Assembly: GCA_003154335.1 (NCBI GenBank)
Contig: PMDE01000064.1
Location: forward strand, 18,308-82,307
DNA length: 64,000 nucleotides
Direction: 5' to 3'
Source of the DNA: Methanoregula sp.
Lineage (GTDB): Archaea > Halobacteriota > Methanomicrobia > Methanomicrobiales > Methanospirillaceae
Positions 60,607 to 64,000 of this stretch are shown in pieces. The notes below the pieces were generated by a model, which was not told the origin of the DNA, ran no database searches, and saw nothing but the letters and a program-made list of their open reading frames with translations. A program made the position numbers and the translations under genes. Numbering within the stretch: the stretch's first letter is position 1; every line of letters starts with the position of its first letter.

Positions 60607-62748
60607 TTATTCTTCATTAAGGTATCCAATAAGTGCATCAAGCAACTCGCCTGACGACTGGTAACGTTGTGCCGGATCTTTTTCAAGGCACTTCAGGATA
60701 ATTTTTTCGACTACAGCGGCATCTGAATTAAACTCCGAGGGAGGAATTGGCTGCTCTCTTAAGATAGCATTTCCGACTTCAACAATACTTTCTCCCCCAA
60801 AGGGAACTGAGCCGGTAACCAGTTCATAAAAGACCACACCTAACTGGTAAATATCGGTTCGTTCATCGGTCCTTCCAAACTCCGAAGGAGAAACCTGTTC
60901 CGGTGCGGCGTAGGAAAGGGAGAAACCGGCGATACTGGATTTTTTTACCTCGTTGGCAAGTACCTTGCTCATCCCCCAGTCCGTAATTTTAGGGATGAAA
61001 TCTTTATCGAGCAGAATATTGTGAGGCTTGATATCCCTGTGGATAAACCCCTGAGAATGAGCATATTTCAGGCCATCAGCAATCCCTCTGACAAGGTGAA
61101 CAGCTTTCCAAACAGGGATTGGTTTCTCGATAGTCTCCAGCGAATCAGGAACAAATTCCATCTCAACAAACGGAACAGGAAGTATATTAACCGCGGTAAC
61201 TTTCACAATATTCGGATGACGAAGGGTTTCCCACGCCGCAATCTCGTTTAAAAACGATTTCCCGGTCATTTCATCAAAGCTTATCGGGATTTTGACTGCA
61301 ACCGTCATATCATCTGTTTTCCGACGGGCAGAAAAAACCCATGCAATTCCACCTCTGCCTATATACTTGATATCTGAATATTTGCTCTCCAACTCATTGG
61401 GAAAAATATTCATTTGCTCTGCAGAAGAGGAAAAGGGTCGGGATATGGCAGGAACGGTTGTCTCTGTCTGGGGGTTTGTTCTTCGGACGGGCGAACGGTT
61501 ATTGGAGGTTCTGGATTTTTTTTGCTGGGTGGTACCCTTGGGAGATGTTCCTGGGGTGATCCTGGTATTGGACATCCCGGACAGATCCGGCTGGGAAGCT
61601 GTTTCAATATCCGTGGATATGATCTCTTGCTTGCTTTCTTTGTGTTTCAGCTGCCTGAAAATGATCAGAACTATCACACCCGCAAGCAACAGAAAAACGA
61701 GTTCTATCATAAGGAAGCCGGTAGGTTGTCCATTCACCGTGTTTTCTGAAGGTCCGGGAGTAGTTGGATAGGACGTCGGAGCCTCATTGAGAGCAGCAGT
61801 TGTCGGCATTGTCGTTAGGGTCGGACCCTCTGGAGAAACGTTCGTCTGAACATTGGATGCTGATTCGTTTACGGGAACTGCTTCATAATAATACTCTATT
61901 GGATCCATCAGGGGAAAGGCATCAACGATATTCTGATTGGACTCCAGGACTGCTTTGGGGTTTGCACCAATCATGATGCCATATGGCGCATCCCCGATAC
62001 CGTCAATATTTTTATCCTTCCCGCGGTAATCGCTCCAGAAATTACCCATTTTACTCTGTTCATTAAGGCCAAGGTACGTATATGAATAATTGGAAGGAGA
62101 ATCCCATATTGATGTTGCACTCTTGGAAACGACGTTCTGTGAGTTTTCAAAATTATTGCGGTAAATATGATTCGATAGGGAATATTCATTAAGCTCAATC
62201 CCAACAGAATTCTGAGTTAAAAAATTCTCTTCAACAACGTTGTCGGTTGATGCTTCAATGGCAATTCCCGCTTGACTGTTATTTGAAATAGTATTCGAGG
62301 CTATAGAATTCTTCATTGCCGACTCGAGTAGGATACCTTGTATACTGTTCAGAATAGAATTGCCTTTGATGATATTCCCATTTGATCTGATTCGGATGGC
62401 TTCAAGAGACTTAATGTTCTGGATAGTGAAACCTTCCACCCTGCATCCATCGGAAATAATATCTATTCCGATTCCTTTATTTACGGGTTCCAGAATTGGT
62501 GCTCCACTTCCGTTGTCAAAACCCATAAGACCGATTTTTTTATCTATTACGATATTTTCCTGGTAAGTCCCGGTTCGCACAAGAATGGTATCCCCGGGGG
62601 AAGCGTGGTTTATCGCCGCCTGGATACTAGTAAATTCAGCTCCCTGAGGAGCAACGGAAAATTCAGCCGCAGTTGCTCCGGGTATGATTATAATACAAAT
62701 ATTTGCCAGGATTACAAGATAGCAGACAAGGCGGTAAATTGGTATCAT
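60607..62748 (-). CDS. Receptor-like Ser/Thr protein kinase with exported beta-helix domain
   Basis: The 713-residue protein has a signal peptide (1-28), then a right-handed beta-helix/NosD-type domain (29-285, with repeats such as NGNIIKGNSI, MKNSIASNTI, TDNVVEENFL), a Thr/Pro-rich stalk (300-342) and one membrane helix (344-366). After a disordered linker (370-445) follows a Hanks kinase domain (about 457-710) with GRGGIAWVF (464-472), Lys486, Glu502 region, HRDIKPHN (570-577), DWG (590-592, Trp where Phe is usual) and APE (615-617). All catalytic residues are present. It probably senses surface or carbohydrate ligands and phosphorylates cytosolic targets. Own TATA box at 62792. Confidence 0.93.
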   Translation of the reverse strand: MIPIYRLVCYLVILANICIIIIPGATAAEFSVAPQGAEFTSIQAAINHASPGDTILVRTGTYQENIVIDKKIGLMGFDNGSGAPILEPVNKGIGIDIISDGCRVEGFTIQNIKSLEAIRIRSNGNIIKGNSILNSIQGILLESAMKNSIASNTISNNSQAGIAIEASTDNVVEENFLTQNSVGIELNEYSLSNHIYRNNFENSQNVVSKSATSIWDSPSNYSYTYLGLNEQSKMGNFWSDYRGKDKNIDGIGDAPYGIMIGANPKAVLESNQNIVDAFPLMDPIEYYYEAVPVNESASNVQTNVSPEGPTLTTMPTTAALNEAPTSYPTTPGPSENTVNGQPTGFLMIELVFLLLAGVIVLIIFRQLKHKESKQEIISTDIETASQPDLSGMSNTRITPGTSPKGTTQQKKSRTSNNRSPVRRTNPQTETTVPAISRPFSSSAEQMNIFPNELESKYSDIKYIGRGGIAWVFSARRKTDDMTVAVKIPISFDEMTGKSFLNEIAAWETLRHPNIVKVTAVNILPVPFVEMEFVPDSLETIEKPIPVWKAVHLVRGIADGLKYAHSQGFIHRDIKPHNILLDKDFIPKITDWGMSKVLANEVKKSSIAGFSLSYAAPEQVSPSEFGRTDERTDIYQLGVVFYELVTGSVPFGGESIVEVGNAILREQPIPPSEFNSDAAVVEKIILKCLEKDPAQRYQSSGELLDALIGYLNEE

Positions 62749-62791
62749 GGGTGTTGAATTTTTGTACTGGAGTTATACGCGTTAGATTTTT

Positions 62792-62799
62792 ATTATAAG
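62792..62799 (-). promoter_or_regulatory. TATA box of the kinase gene
   Basis: CTTATAAT on the minus strand, 44 bases before the kinase ATG. The same eight bases occur before the FHA gene. Confidence 0.5.
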
Positions 62800-62813
62800 G
62801 CCGGATTACTTGC

Positions 62814-63602
62814 TCATTGATTACTCTGCGGGATAATGATAAGAAGTTTAACACCGGATACTCCTTTCGAAAACTCGATCAGATCTCCATCGTGGAGGGC
62901 AACTCGGGAATTTTTTTCAATGTGTTTGTTGTTAAGTTTGGTACCTCCCGTGCTCCCGCAGTCCTCAATTTGCCATCCATCTTTGTTGTGCAGGAACCTG
63001 CCATGCGGCTTTGATACCCGGGTTACCGCTGTATAACCATCGGACAAGACGACATCATTTTCTGATGAGAATGCAACCGGGTTCTCAGGATCGATCCTCC
63101 CTATGCGGACTTGTTCATGTTTCAGCATGAAAACTTTTCCATCATCAGGTCCACCAAGAACGATGGCCGACGGTGTATTTCCCAGCACCTCTTTTGACAG
63201 GGTGTTCTTGACTTCTTCGAGACGGCGGGAGATCTCACTTCCCACAATCTGCACGCGTGTATTGGAAAAGAGTCCGAGATTTCTGATGATGGCTTCAAGA
63301 CCCCCGGGGACGACAGAATATTCCCATACCGGGTGAATTCCTTTGGACGTGGGTGCACCAAGACCGGCCTCTTTTTTGATTACACCAACGCTCAGGAGTT
63401 TATCAAGATGTTTTTTTGTATTTTCATAACTGGTCTCGATCTCCTTCGAGATGGCTCGAGCGTCCCTGGGCTTCTTTTCGAGAAATTTTAGTATCCTGAG
63501 CCGCGCGCTACTTGAAAGCACATCAAGATACTCCGATAGTTCTTCAAGTGAGTCTGAATCTTCATGAACAATAATTGTCGGGGATTTGTCCGCGGGATTC
63601 AT
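62814..63602 (-). CDS. Winged-helix protein with C-terminal FHA domain
   Basis: In this 262-residue protein, residues about 24-95 are an ArsR-like winged helix (SARLRILKFLEKKPRDARAISKEIETSYENTKKHLDKLL) and residues 145-258 are an FHA domain. The FHA domain has IGR (167-169), SKPH (197-200) and GSTGGTKL (216-223). The family's Asn in SxNGT is Gly here. FHA domains bind phosphothreonine, so DNA binding may respond to phosphorylation. GGAG lies before the ATG. It is directly upstream of the kinase gene. Confidence 0.92.
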   Translation of the reverse strand: MNPADKSPTIIVHEDSDSLEELSEYLDVLSSSARLRILKFLEKKPRDARAISKEIETSYENTKKHLDKLLSVGVIKKEAGLGAPTSKGIHPVWEYSVVPGGLEAIIRNLGLFSNTRVQIVGSEISRRLEEVKNTLSKEVLGNTPSAIVLGGPDDGKVFMLKHEQVRIGRIDPENPVAFSSENDVVLSDGYTAVTRVSKPHGRFLHNKDGWQIEDCGSTGGTKLNNKHIEKNSRVALHDGDLIEFSKGVSGVKLLIIIPQSNQ

Positions 63603-64000
63603 AAAACTTCTCCTGGGCTATATCAGGCTTTACTTTTCAATAACCCTATGGTTAAACAGATTATAAGGTCGTGACGGTTTATATTCTCTCCCTGTTGTAT
63701 TGTCCCTGTTTGTTCCTTGGTTTAACCAGTAGGTTCAATATATCAACCTTCGTGATTTTGGGAATTTATAATCAAATGCCAGTATTCTATATATTAGGTG
63801 ATGCACGATATAATCTCGGGGTGTCACCGACCCATCCAATGCACATTGAACCAGATCAAGACCCATACTTTCAGACAACACAGGAACGTTCAAGGAAAAT
63901 CTAACTCCAGAGAAGGGGATTTATCCCCAAAAATCATACATCTTAGCCAGATACAATCTTTTTTTGATAAAATAACAGTATAAATCACAAATTTGCATGA
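63603..64000. other. Intergenic region with FHA-gene promoter
   Basis: CTTATAAT on the minus strand (63660-63667) is a probable TATA box for the FHA gene. The rest shows no supported gene. A frame at 63671-63904 lacks features. Confidence 0.4.

Noticed and set aside
63671..63904. 77-codon frame at the right end
   Set aside because: It overlaps the FHA promoter region and shows no domain or ribosome site.

Overview
The window is euryarchaeal chromosome and almost certainly comes from a methanogen of the order Methanomicrobiales (Methanoregula/Methanolinea/Methanospirillum-like). The evidence is RNA polymerase with split B''/B' and A'/A'' subunits, L30e, L44e, S27e, aIF2-alpha, Nop10, GINS and PriS, archaeal lipid enzymes (sn-glycerol-1-phosphate dehydrogenase, geranylgeranyl reductase), an archaeal phosphoribulokinase, and TATA-box promoters with short or absent leaders. 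No sequence for the organism was compared, so the order is an inference. Coding density is high, GC is moderate, and several starts are TTG or GTG supported by Shine-Dalgarno sequences.

Layout. 1-5900: a signalling-like patch (two related N-terminal MxLPxGT proteins, a roadblock/LC7 protein, MinD, a protein with a perfectly spaced 113-residue internal duplication) and a type IV prepilin-like peptidase. 5934-9446: HisI, a monocluster ferredoxin, a tungsten aldehyde:ferredoxin oxidoreductase and an SdpI-like membrane protein. 9447-18849: an unexplained hairpin-rich intergenic segment, the PIN-ATPase-KH protein, LeuRS, a surface beta-propeller protein, a PAC2 chaperone, DUF473 and a PEGA surface protein. 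18998-30220: tRNA-Arg, a GT-C membrane protein, the rpoH-B''-B'-A'-A''-rpl30e-nusA operon, tRNA-Lys with a hairpin/T-run terminator, a response regulator and tRNA-Pro. 30251-34441: DUF89, NfeD, SPFH, phosphoribulokinase, and a decayed 6-phosphofructokinase N-terminus. 34442-42400: site-2 protease, RNase HII, TrkA, ferredoxin plus geranylgeranyl reductase, glutamine synthetase with a hairpin-containing leader, EndoQ and a second PAC2 protein. 42397-47517: an information-processing run with overlapping genes (Nop10, aIF2-alpha, S27e, L44e, GINS, PriS, Elp3, UPF0058). 47594-56935: ADP-ribosylglycohydrolase, UPF0179, EgsA, DUF63, SpoIIM, ProRS, a PepSY-like exported protein, a zinc ribbon protein and the Mrp/NBP35 ATPase. 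57512-64000: two tandem PEBP proteins (the first with a lost ligand motif), a dGTPase-type HD hydrolase, a DnaJ-type zinc protein, and a receptor-like Ser/Thr kinase beside a winged-helix/FHA protein.

How the genes work together. The operons at 20512-28780 and 42397-47517 provide transcription, translation, tRNA modification and replication priming. Lipid head-group stereochemistry (EgsA) and isoprenoid saturation (geranylgeranyl reductase with its ferredoxin) are both present. Phosphoribulokinase implies the reductive hexulose-phosphate route described in Methanospirillum, if a RuBisCO is encoded elsewhere. The best candidate for a new system is 60607-63602: an exported beta-helix sensor joined through one membrane span to a Hanks-type kinase, next to a DNA-binding-type protein that carries a phosphothreonine-recognition (FHA) domain. 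Together they look like a short membrane-to-promoter phosphorelay in an archaeon.
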